Origin: Wenxinia marina DSM 24838
Lineage (GTDB): Bacteria; Pseudomonadota; Alphaproteobacteria; Rhodobacterales; Rhodobacteraceae
Assembly: GCF_000379485.1 (NCBI RefSeq)
Contig: NZ_KB902299.1
Coordinates: 1-64,000, forward strand
Direction of reading: 5' to 3'
DNA length: 64,000 bases
Part shown: one piece after another, positions 9,062-16,141 of the stretch
Numbering within the stretch: the first letter of the stretch is position 1
How the letters are laid out: every line of letters begins with the position of its first letter
Notes under the pieces: model-generated
The model's input: only the letters and a program-made list of their open reading frames with translations
Database searches by the model: none
Told to the model about the DNA's origin: nothing
Program-made: the position numbers and the translations under genes

Positions 9062-10222
9062 TCAGGCCCCTCGCGGCCGGAACAGCTCGCGCGCGATGAT
9101 GTGGCGCTGGATCTCGGAGGTGCCGTCCCAGATCCGCTCCACCCGCGCGTCGCGCCAGAACCGCTCGACCGGCAGGTCGTCCATCAGGCCCATGCCGCCG
9201 TGGATCTGCAGCGTCGTGTCGGTGACGCGGGCGAGCATCTCGGTGGCGTAGAGCTTTGCGCTGCTGATCTCCCGGTTCGCCGGCAGCCCCTCGTCCAGCC
9301 GCCACGCCGCCGCCAGCGTCAGCCAGTCGGCGGCGTCGATCTCGGTCACCATGTCAGCGACCTGGAACGCCACCCCCTGGAACCTGGCGATCGGCTGGCC
9401 GAACTGCCGCCGCTGCGCCGCGTAGTCGACCGCGAGGTCGAAGCACCGCCGCGCCCGCCCCACGGCGAAGGCCGCGACGGTCAGGCGCGTCGCGTAGAGC
9501 CACGTGTTCATCACGTCGAACCCGCCGTCGACCTCGCCCAGCACTTGCGCATCTGGCAGACGGCACTCGTCGAACGTCAGGATGCAGTTGGCGTAGCCCC
9601 GGTGGCTGACCGAGCGGTAGCCGGGCCGCACCTCGAAGCCGGGCGTGCCGCGGTCGACGAGGAAGCAGGTGATCCGCTTCTTCGGCCCGTGGGACGTGTC
9701 GTCCACGCCGGTCGCGACGAAGACGATGAAGAAGTCCGCATGCTCGGCGCCCGAAATGAAGTGCTTGGTCCCGTTCAGCACCCAGTCGCCGCCGTCCCGC
9801 ACGGCCGTCGCCTTCATCCCCCGGACATCCGACCCCGCGTCCGGCTCGGTCATCGCCAGCGCGTCCATCCGCTCGCCCCGGACGGCGGGGAGGAGGTAGC
9901 GCTCCCGCTGCTCCCCTTCGCAGGCCATGAGAATGTTCTGCGGCCGGCCGAAGAAGTGCGTCAGCGCCATCGAGCCGCGGCCGAGCTCTCGCTCCACCAG
10001 CGTGAAGTCGAGGTGACTGAGGCCGGCGCCGCCGACTTCCTCGGGGAAGTTGCAGGCGTAGAAGCCCAGGGCGATGACCTTGCACTTGATGTCCTCCGCC
10101 AGCTCCGCCGGCACGGCGCCCGTCCGCTCCACCTCCGCCTCGTGGGGATAGATCTCCGTCTCCACGAAACGGCGGACGGTGGAGACGATCATCTCCTGCT
10201 CGTCGGTCAGTCCGAACTGCAT
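9062..10222 (-). CDS. Acyl-CoA dehydrogenase, CaiA-like, first gene of the carnitine operon
   Basis: 386 residues, the size of CaiA (crotonobetainyl-CoA reductase) and other FAD acyl-CoA dehydrogenases. Signatures: AMTEPDAGSDVRGMKATA, NGTKHFISGAEHADFFIV, and IHGGMGLMDDLPVERFWRD. The catalytic-base motif that reads EGT in MCAD is DGT here (IWDGTSEIQR, Asp at about 366), a conservative change. A near-perfect AAGGAGG is 6 nt before the ATG. It is divergent from the GlxA-type regulator with only about 75 bp between starts, so the operon promoter must lie there. Confidence 0.82.
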   Translation of the reverse strand: MQFGLTDEQEMIVSTVRRFVETEIYPHEAEVERTGAVPAELAEDIKCKVIALGFYACNFPEEVGGAGLSHLDFTLVERELGRGSMALTHFFGRPQNILMACEGEQRERYLLPAVRGERMDALAMTEPDAGSDVRGMKATAVRDGGDWVLNGTKHFISGAEHADFFIVFVATGVDDTSHGPKKRITCFLVDRGTPGFEVRPGYRSVSHRGYANCILTFDECRLPDAQVLGEVDGGFDVMNTWLYATRLTVAAFAVGRARRCFDLAVDYAAQRRQFGQPIARFQGVAFQVADMVTEIDAADWLTLAAAWRLDEGLPANREISSAKLYATEMLARVTDTTLQIHGGMGLMDDLPVERFWRDARVERIWDGTSEIQRHIIARELFRPRGA

Positions 10223-10297
10223 CGTGCCCCTCCTTGCCGCCTGCGCCTTGGCTAGCGTAAGCCCGGCGTGGCCATCGTGCAGAACTGGCGCCGGATC
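10223..10297. promoter_or_regulatory. Divergent promoter region of carnitine operon and its regulator
   Basis: About 75 bp between the operon's first ATG and the preferred start of the AraC/GlxA regulator. It must contain the operon promoter and, by the usual CdhR arrangement, probably the operator. I cannot assign -35/-10 boxes with confidence; GCTAGCGTAAG at 10251-10261 is the least GC-rich part. Confidence 0.35.
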
Positions 10298-11227
10298 ATG
10301 CCGAACGCGAAAAGTGTCGTCGTCCTCCTCTTCCCCGACTTCTCGAACCACTGCCTCGCCAACGCGATCGAGCCGCTGCGAGGGGCGAACACGCTCGCGC
10401 GGCGCACGGCGTGGATCTGGCAGTTCGTGTCGGTGGACGGCGCGCCGGTGCGGTCGTCCAGCGGCCTGCCGGTGCAACCGGAGGGGCGGCTCGCCGATCA
10501 TCCCGGAGGCGACCTGCTGCTGGTCATGCCCTCCTACGGCTTCGAGGGACATGCGACGCCGGCCTGCCTCGCCGCCCTGCGGGGCGCCGCGCGGCGGTTC
10601 GACGCGCTCGCCGGGCTCGACACCGGCAGCTGGCTGCTGGCGGCGGCGGGCCTGCTGACCGGGCGGCGGGCGACGATCCACTGGGACGAGCTCGACCGCT
10701 TCGCCGAGGCGTTTCCGGAGGTGAGCGTGGTGGACGACCGCTTCGTCGTGGACGGCGACCGGCTGTCCTGCGGCGGCACCACGACGACGCTGGAGCTGAT
10801 GCTGACGCTGGTGGAGCGCGAGGGCGGGCCGATGCTGGCGCTCGACGTCGCCGCCCTGTTCATGCACGGCGAGCGGGATCCGCGGCTGGACCCCTCGCTC
10901 CGGGTGCCGCCCGACCGTCTGGTGCGGGCTGCTGTGGCGCTGATGCGGCGCAACGTCGAAGCGCCGCTGCCGGTGGCGGAGCTGGCGCGGCGGCTGGGCC
11001 TGTCGCAGCGGGCGCTGGAGGCGCAGTTCGCGGCCGCGATGGGGCGCGGGCCGCGCAGCGTCTACGCCTCGGTCCGCCTCGGCACGGCGCGGCGGCTGGC
11101 GGAGCAGACGACGCTGTCGGTGGCCGAGATCGCGGCGCGGGTGGGCTACGCGAACGCCTCGGCGATGACGCGGGCGTTCCGGGCGGAGTTCGGCGCCCCG
11201 CCGCGGACGATGCGGCGGGGCGCCTGA
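10298..11227 (+). CDS. GlxA/CdhR-type AraC-family activator with DJ-1/PfpI-like sensor domain
   Basis: 309 residues. The N-terminal half (about 1-190) is a class-I glutamine-amidotransferase-like sensor: VVVLLFPDFSNHCLANAIEPLRGAN, and LAGLDTGSWLLAAAGLL where the nucleophile Cys of true enzymes is absent. The C-terminal third is an AraC double HTH (VAELARRLGLSQRALEAQF, then LSVAEIAARVGYANASAMT). CdhR in Pseudomonas is the carnitine-responsive member of this group; divergent placement next to the operon supports the same role. A GTG at 10268 in frame could extend the protein by 10 residues. Confidence 0.82.
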   Translation: MPNAKSVVVLLFPDFSNHCLANAIEPLRGANTLARRTAWIWQFVSVDGAPVRSSSGLPVQPEGRLADHPGGDLLLVMPSYGFEGHATPACLAALRGAARRFDALAGLDTGSWLLAAAGLLTGRRATIHWDELDRFAEAFPEVSVVDDRFVVDGDRLSCGGTTTTLELMLTLVEREGGPMLALDVAALFMHGERDPRLDPSLRVPPDRLVRAAVALMRRNVEAPLPVAELARRLGLSQRALEAQFAAAMGRGPRSVYASVRLGTARRLAEQTTLSVAEIAARVGYANASAMTRAFRAEFGAPPRTMRRGA

Positions 11228-11231
11228 GAGG

Positions 11232-12227
11232 TCAGTCGACGGCGATCAGCAGGCGGCCGCGGACCTTGCCGGCGAGGAGGTCGGGGGCGAGGTCCACGGC
11301 CTCGTCCAGCGACGCCTCGCGGGTGATCTCGGTCAGCTTCGCGCGGTCCATCCTGTCGGACAGCAGGCGCCAGGCGGCCTCGCGCTTCGGGATCGGCGCC
11401 ATCACCGAGTCGACGCCGGCGAGGGTGACGCCCCGCAGGATGAACGGCGCGACCGAGGACGGCAGGTCCATCCCCCCGGCGAGGCCGCAGGCCGCCACCG
11501 CCCCGCCGTAGCGGGTCTGCGCCAGCGCGTTCGCCAGCGTGGTGGAGCCGACGGAATCGACGGCCCCCGCGAAGCGTTCCTTCATCAGCGGCTTGCCGGG
11601 CGCCGACAGCTCGGCCCGGTCGATGATCTCGGTGGCGCCGAGGCCGCGCAGGTACTCCGCCTCCTCGGCCTTGCCGGTGGAGGCCGCGACCTCGTGCCCG
11701 AGCGCCGAGAGCAGCGACACCGCGACCGACCCGACGCCGCCCGACGCGCCGGTGACGAGGACCGGGCCGGCCCCCGGCTCGAGCCCCAGCTCCTGCAGGC
11801 GCAGGACGCAGAGCGCGGCGGTGTAGCCGGCGGTGCCGAGGGCCATGCACTCCGCCCCGGTCAGGCCGTCCGGCCTTTTCAGCAGCCATTCCGCCCTAAC
11901 CCGCGCGAGGCCGGCATAGCCGCCCATATGCACCTCGCCCACGCCCCAGCCGTTCAGGATCACCTCGTCGCCGGGGGCGAAGCCGGGATCGTCCGACTCC
12001 ACGACCTCGCCGGCGAAGTCGATGCCCGGGATCATCGGGAAACGGCGCACGACCGGGCTCTTCCCGGTGATGGCGAGGGCGTCCTTGTAGTTCATCGTCG
12101 TGTGGCGGACGCGGACGGTGACGGCGCCCGGCATCAGGTCGTCCGCGCCCATGTCGCGCCATTCCACGGTCTGGGCCTTCTCGCCCTCCGCCCTGTCGAT
12201 CACCAGCGCCCGGAACGTGTCGGCCAT
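11232..12227 (-). CDS. acuI: AcuI/YhdH-type quinone oxidoreductase (acrylyl-CoA reductase)
   Basis: 331 residues, the normal length of zinc-free medium-chain dehydrogenases of the YhdH/AcuI group, which reduce acrylyl-CoA to propionyl-CoA with NADPH. Motifs: TTMNYKDALAITGKSPVVR and PMIPGIDFAGEVVES at the N-terminus, NADP loop VLVTGASGGVGSVAVSLL, and late GVDSVMAPIPKR. No dmdA or prpE-like neighbour is present, so the link to DMSP is not demonstrated here. Converges on the regulator gene with 4 bp between stops. Confidence 0.85.
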   Translation of the reverse strand: MADTFRALVIDRAEGEKAQTVEWRDMGADDLMPGAVTVRVRHTTMNYKDALAITGKSPVVRRFPMIPGIDFAGEVVESDDPGFAPGDEVILNGWGVGEVHMGGYAGLARVRAEWLLKRPDGLTGAECMALGTAGYTAALCVLRLQELGLEPGAGPVLVTGASGGVGSVAVSLLSALGHEVAASTGKAEEAEYLRGLGATEIIDRAELSAPGKPLMKERFAGAVDSVGSTTLANALAQTRYGGAVAACGLAGGMDLPSSVAPFILRGVTLAGVDSVMAPIPKREAAWRLLSDRMDRAKLTEITREASLDEAVDLAPDLLAGKVRGRLLIAVD

Positions 12228-12365
12228 GTCCGCCTCCCTGTGTATGTCCTCGCTGCCCGTTCTAGCCGATTCCGCGCCGGGTTCGACCCGTTCCGGGGTG
12301 TGCAGGCCGGGCGGCGGTCCTATGTGGGGCCTGCGACCGCCGACCGACCGAAGGAGCCTGCCGCG

Positions 12366-12875
12366 ATGGACGTCCTCGACCCCGCCAGCGATCCGCGCGG
12401 CTACCGCCGGGCGCTGGGCGCCTTCGCGACCGGCGTGACCGTGGTCACGACCGTGACGGACGAGGGGCCGGTCGGGATCACGGCGAACAGCTTCTCGTCC
12501 GTCTCGCTCGACCCGCCGCTGATCCTGTGGGCGCCGGACAAGGGCTCCCGCCGGTACGACGCGTTCGCGCGGGCCGGGCGGTTCGCGATCAACGTGCTGG
12601 CGGTGGATCAGCACGGCGTGTGCGACGCGTTCCGCAAGTCCAAGGACGCGTTCGACGCGGGGGAGTGGGAGACGGGCGCGGACGGCATCCCGGTGCTGGC
12701 CCGGGCGCTCGCGGTCTACGAGTGCGCGCAGGAGGCGCTGCACGACGCGGGCGACCACGCGCTGGTGATCGGCCGCGTGCTGAGCGTCCGGCTTCGGGGC
12801 GGGCTGCCGCTGGTGTTCCACGGGGGCGCCTACGGCGCGTTCGCGGGGCTGGAGGGCGGCGCGCCGCCGGAATGA
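12366..12875 (+). CDS. Flavin reductase family protein (FMN-binding split barrel)
   Basis: 169 residues. The motif order YRRALGAFATGVTVVTT, ITANSFSSVSLDPPLILW and FAINVLAVDQ is diagnostic of the HpaC/DIM6-NTAB flavin reductases, which supply reduced FMN/FAD to two-component monooxygenases. No partner oxygenase is adjacent. A purine-rich GAAGGAG lies upstream of the ATG. Followed by a strong palindrome separating it from the convergent alcohol dehydrogenase. Confidence 0.85.
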   Translation: MDVLDPASDPRGYRRALGAFATGVTVVTTVTDEGPVGITANSFSSVSLDPPLILWAPDKGSRRYDAFARAGRFAINVLAVDQHGVCDAFRKSKDAFDAGEWETGADGIPVLARALAVYECAQEALHDAGDHALVIGRVLSVRLRGGLPLVFHGGAYGAFAGLEGGAPPE

Positions 12876-12892
12876 ACCCGCAGCGCCGGCAC

Positions 12893-12939
12893 GAAGAAAT
12901 TTCGAGAAATTTCTTCTGGCCCAGACGGAAATGAATTTC
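12893..12939. terminator. Candidate bidirectional terminator palindrome
   Basis: GAAGAAATTTC-GA-GAAATTTCTTC (12893-12916) is a perfect 11-bp inverted repeat, strikingly AT-rich for this genome. A smaller GGAAAT-GA-ATTTCC follows at 12926-12939. It lies between convergent genes (flavin reductase, alcohol dehydrogenase), where a two-way terminator is expected; the T-rich arms serve both strands. Confidence 0.55.
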
Positions 12940-12975
12940 CTTCGCGCCTGGCTCCAGCTCTACCCCAACCCCGGC

Positions 12976-14013
12976 TCAGCGCGTGAAATCGGTGACCACC
13001 GCCACACCCGGCGGCGCCGGCCCGTCGAACGCCGCCAGCTCCGCCGACACGTCCGACAGCGCGATCCGGCGCCCGATCATCGGCGCGAAATCCACCGACC
13101 CGCTCTCGATCAGCGAGAACAGCTGCGGGTAGCGGTGCGGCGGCATCCCCTTGGAGCCGTAGAGGGCAAGGTTCTTCATGAACACGCCGTTGAGGTCGAT
13201 CTGCATCCGTGCGGTGTGTCCGATCGGCATGCCGCACTGGACGTGCCGCCCCAGCGGCCGCAGCGTCGCGATGGACGCGTTGAGCGTCGGCTCGATCCCC
13301 GCCGCCTCGACGCTGACATGGGCACCGCCGCCGGTGATCTCGCGCACCTGCGCGACCGCGTCCGCATCGCGCGCGTCCACCACCGCCTCGGCGCCGTGGG
13401 CGCGGGCGAAGTCCAGCTTCTCCGGCACCACGTCCACCGCGACCACCCGCGCCCCCATCGCCCGCCCGACGATCACGGCGGCGAGGCCGACGCCCCCGGC
13501 CCCGTGGACCACCAGCCACTCGCCCGGCACCAGCGCCGCGCGGTCGGTCAGGCCGTGCCACGCGGTCATCACCCGGCAGCCGAGGCCGGCGGCGGTGACG
13601 GGGTCCAGGCTCTCCGGCAGTCGGTGCAGGTTGTGGCCGCGGGGGACCGCGACGTACTCGGCGAAGGCGCCGTCGGTGCCGAGGCCGGGATAGATCATGT
13701 CAGGACAGGTATGTTCGACGCCCGAGCGGCAGGCCGGACAATGTCCGCAGCCGAGGAGGAACGGCGCGACGAGGACGTCGCCGGTCGTCCAGCCGCTCTG
13801 CGGCCCCGCCTCCACCACCTCGCCGCAGAATTCGTGGCCGCCGACGCTGCCCGGCTTCACCCGCGGATGCTCTCCGGTCCAGCCGTGCCAGTCGCTGCGG
13901 CAGACGCCGCAGGCGAGGACGCGCAGGACGACGCCGTCCGGGGGACAGGCCGGCTCGGGGCGGTCCTCCAGGCTGAGCGGGGCGCGGTACTCGCGCAGGA
14001 CGGCGGCTTTCAT
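12976..14013 (-). CDS. Zinc-dependent alcohol dehydrogenase family protein (MDR)
   Basis: 345 residues. Catalytic zinc ligands: CGVCRSDWHGW and GHEFCGEV. Structural zinc: GCGHCPACRSGVEHTC, four cysteines intact. NAD-binding loop VVHGAGGVGLAAVIVGRA followed by acidic AVDVVPEKL, which favours NAD over NADP. The start is preceded by GAGAGGACC. Substrate unknown. Stands alone, with paired palindromic repeats in the 240-bp upstream gap. Confidence 0.85.
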   Translation of the reverse strand: MKAAVLREYRAPLSLEDRPEPACPPDGVVLRVLACGVCRSDWHGWTGEHPRVKPGSVGGHEFCGEVVEAGPQSGWTTGDVLVAPFLLGCGHCPACRSGVEHTCPDMIYPGLGTDGAFAEYVAVPRGHNLHRLPESLDPVTAAGLGCRVMTAWHGLTDRAALVPGEWLVVHGAGGVGLAAVIVGRAMGARVVAVDVVPEKLDFARAHGAEAVVDARDADAVAQVREITGGGAHVSVEAAGIEPTLNASIATLRPLGRHVQCGMPIGHTARMQIDLNGVFMKNLALYGSKGMPPHRYPQLFSLIESGSVDFAPMIGRRIALSDVSAELAAFDGPAPPGVAVVTDFTR

Positions 14014-14130
14014 GGATGAGGTCCTCTCGGTCGGTCGGGGGCACGCTGCGAGGGGCGGGGCGGGTTGTCCAGAGGGAAGCGACGGCCGATGGCTGAGGGA
14101 CCCGTTCGAGAGGCGGAGCGCCAGGTCCAT

Positions 14131-14216
14131 CGAGACCCCGGATCAAGCCCGGGACGGGAAGCGCACGCGTAGCCCCGGGAAGACCCGCCCCGGGCCTGAC
14201 CCGGGGCCTCGCGAAC
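14131..14216. repeat. Dispersed paired palindromic repeat
   Basis: CCCCGGATCAAGCCCGGG (14137-14154) and CCCGCCCCGGGCCTGACCCGGGG (14185-14206) are two facing units of the window-wide palindrome family, in the gap between the alcohol dehydrogenase and purS genes. Confidence 0.75.
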
Positions 14217-14253
14217 AGGGCGCTCCGACGCGGCGGGACGGGCGCCCCTGCCC

Positions 14254-14490
14254 TCAGCCGATCTCCACCCGGTAGCTCTCGATCACCGTGTTCGCGAGCA
14301 GCTTCTCGCACATGGCGCGCACCTCGGCCTCGGGGTCGGAGGTCCCATCCGCGAGGTCGAGCTCGATCACCTTGCCCTGCCGGACGCCGGTGACGCCCTC
14401 GAACCCGAGCGCGCCGAGGGCGTGGCGTACCGCTTCGCCCTGGGGGTCGAGGACGCCGTCCTTCAGCATCACAGTCACTCTGGCTTTCAT
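14254..14490 (-). CDS. purS: Phosphoribosylformylglycinamidine synthase, PurS subunit
   Basis: 78 residues, normal PurS size. The small subunit bridges PurL and PurQ in de novo purine synthesis (FGAR to FGAM). Family pattern: KARVTVMLKDGVLDPQGEAV at the N-terminus, VRQGKVIELDL in the middle, CEKLLANTVIESYRVE at the end. Third gene of a purC-cupin-purS operon with 11-bp gaps. purQ and purL are not downstream. Confidence 0.92.
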   Translation of the reverse strand: MKARVTVMLKDGVLDPQGEAVRHALGALGFEGVTGVRQGKVIELDLADGTSDPEAEVRAMCEKLLANTVIESYRVEIG

Positions 14491-14501
14491 GCTCGGCTCC
14501 G

Positions 14502-14855
14502 TCAGATGCTTGGTTTCGCCGCGGCGGTCGCGGGATCGCCCGTGTTCGGCACTCCGGTCGGCTCGATCAAGAGGATGTGCGCCTCCTGCGTCGCGCGGGG
14601 CCGGTGGGTCACGCCTTTCGGCACGACGCAGAGGTCCCCTGCGCGCAGGGTCTCGGACGGACGGTCGTGGTAGTCCATGACGACCTCGCCCGACAGGATC
14701 AGGAAGAAGTCGTCGGTCGTCTCGTGCAGGTGGAAGGGGAACTCTCCCCTCACCTTCACGACCATCACGTCGTTGTCGTTGTAGCGGGCGACGACGTGCG
14801 GGTCCCAGTGGGTGTCGAACCGCGTCAGCTTCTCCGCCAGGGTGATCTTGCCCAC
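14502..14855 (-). CDS. Cupin-domain protein between purC and purS
   Basis: 117 residues, single small cupin barrel: motif 1 EFPFHLHETTDDFFLILSGE (His, His, Glu metal ligands) and motif 2 RAGDLCVVPKGVTHRP (His). Probably a metal-binding dimer; no catalytic assignment. Gaps to purC and purS are about 11 bp, so it is co-transcribed with purine genes, although cupins have no known step in that pathway. Function unknown. Confidence 0.8.
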   Translation of the reverse strand: MGKITLAEKLTRFDTHWDPHVVARYNDNDVMVVKVRGEFPFHLHETTDDFFLILSGEVVMDYHDRPSETLRAGDLCVVPKGVTHRPRATQEAHILLIEPTGVPNTGDPATAAAKPSI

Positions 14856-14865
14856 GCCGCGCCCG

Positions 14866-15627
14866 TCAGTTGATGAGCGTCGGCTTCGGCCGGTGCGTGA
14901 CGTTGGACGGCAGCACGCCGAGGCGGCGGGCGACCTCGGTATAGGCGTCCGCGAGCGAGCCCAGGTCGCGGCGGAACACGTCCTTGTCCAGCTTCGCCCC
15001 GGTCTCGATGTCCCACAGGCGGCAGCTGTCGGGACTGATCTCGTCGGCCACGACGAGGCGGGCGTAGTCGCCGTCCCAGATCCGGCCGACCTCGATCTTG
15101 AAGTCCACCAGCTTGATCCCGACGCCGTGCATCACGCCCGAGAGGAAGTCGTTCACCCGCAGCGCCAGCGCGACGATGTCGTCGAGGTCCTGCTGCGTCG
15201 CCCAGCCGAAGGCGATGACGTATTCCTCGGGCACCAGCGGGTCGCCCAGCTTGTCGTCCTTGTAGCAGAACTCCACGATCGGCCGCGGCAGCGCGGTCCC
15301 TTCCTCGAGCCCCAGCCGCTTGGCCATGCTGCCCGCGGCGAAGTTGCGGCAGATCACCTCCAGCGGGATGATCTCGACCTGGCGGATCAGCTGCTCGCGC
15401 ATGTTCAGGCGCTTGATGAAGTGGGTGGGCACGCCGATGTTGTTGAGGCCCGTCATGAAGAACTCGCTGAGGCGGTTGTTCAGCACGCCCTTGCCGTCGA
15501 TCACGTCCTTCTTGGCCCCGTTGCCGGCGGTGGCGTCGTCCTTGAAGTACTGCACGAAGGTGCCCGGCTCGGGCCCTTCGTAGAGGATCTTCGCCTTGCC
15601 TTCGTAGACCTTCTTGCGGCGTGCCAT
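14866..15627 (-). CDS. purC: Phosphoribosylaminoimidazole-succinocarboxamide synthase (SAICAR synthetase)
   Basis: 253 residues, full length. Joins CAIR and aspartate with ATP in purine synthesis. Signatures: [40 protein letters not shown], and [14 protein letters not shown] ahead of [13 protein letters not shown]. First gene of the purC-cupin-purS operon; divergent from the DUF1476 gene. Confidence 0.95.
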   Translation of the reverse strand: MARRKKVYEGKAKILYEGPEPGTFVQYFKDDATAGNGAKKDVIDGKGVLNNRLSEFFMTGLNNIGVPTHFIKRLNMREQLIRQVEIIPLEVICRNFAAGSMAKRLGLEEGTALPRPIVEFCYKDDKLGDPLVPEEYVIAFGWATQQDLDDIVALALRVNDFLSGVMHGVGIKLVDFKIEVGRIWDGDYARLVVADEISPDSCRLWDIETGAKLDKDVFRRDLGSLADAYTEVARRLGVLPSNVTHRPKPTLIN

Positions 15628-15752
15628 GCGATGAACTCCCCGCCGCGCGGATATGGCGGCGTTTGGGCTGGTGCATACGGCAACGCCCCCTTGCGGGCAA
15701 GCGCCCCGGGGGGCATATCGAGGGCTGGCGACCGACCAGGAGGACGACGAGG

Positions 15753-16067
15753 ATGGCCCAGTTCGACGATCGCGAGCGCGCTTTCGAGGCGAAGTATGCC
15801 CATGACGCCGAGATGGTGTTCCGGGCCGAGGCCCGCCGCAACAAGCTGCTCGCCAACTGGGCGGGCGAGATCCTCGGCAAGACGGGCGCCGAGCTCGACG
15901 CCTACGTGGTCGAGGTGATGAAGTCCGACTTCGAGGAGGCGGGCCACGAGGACGTGGTGCGCAAGGTCTCGGGCGATCTCGGCGACAAGGCGACCGACGA
16001 CGAGGTGCGCCGAAAGATGGACGAGCTGCTGATCGAGGCCAAGGGCCAGATCGCCTCGGAATCCTGA
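15753..16067 (+). CDS. DUF1476 protein, zeta-type F1-ATPase inhibitor
   Basis: 104 residues, the normal length. In Paracoccus the DUF1476 zeta subunit binds F1-ATPase and blocks ATP hydrolysis through its N-terminus. The N-terminal [20 protein letters not shown] and the following [18 protein letters not shown] are highly characteristic. All-helical, soluble. Start chosen at 15753 after AGGAGGACGACGAGG. Alphaproteobacteria-restricted, which supports the taxonomic call. Confidence 0.9.
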   Translation: MAQFDDRERAFEAKYAHDAEMVFRAEARRNKLLANWAGEILGKTGAELDAYVVEVMKSDFEEAGHEDVVRKVSGDLGDKATDDEVRRKMDELLIEAKGQIASES

Positions 16068-16141
16068 GCCGGACGGCTTAACCCGGCCTTCACGCCTGCC
16101 CCCTATCTCCACCCCCGGTGGGGTCGGAAGCGGGGGGCGGA

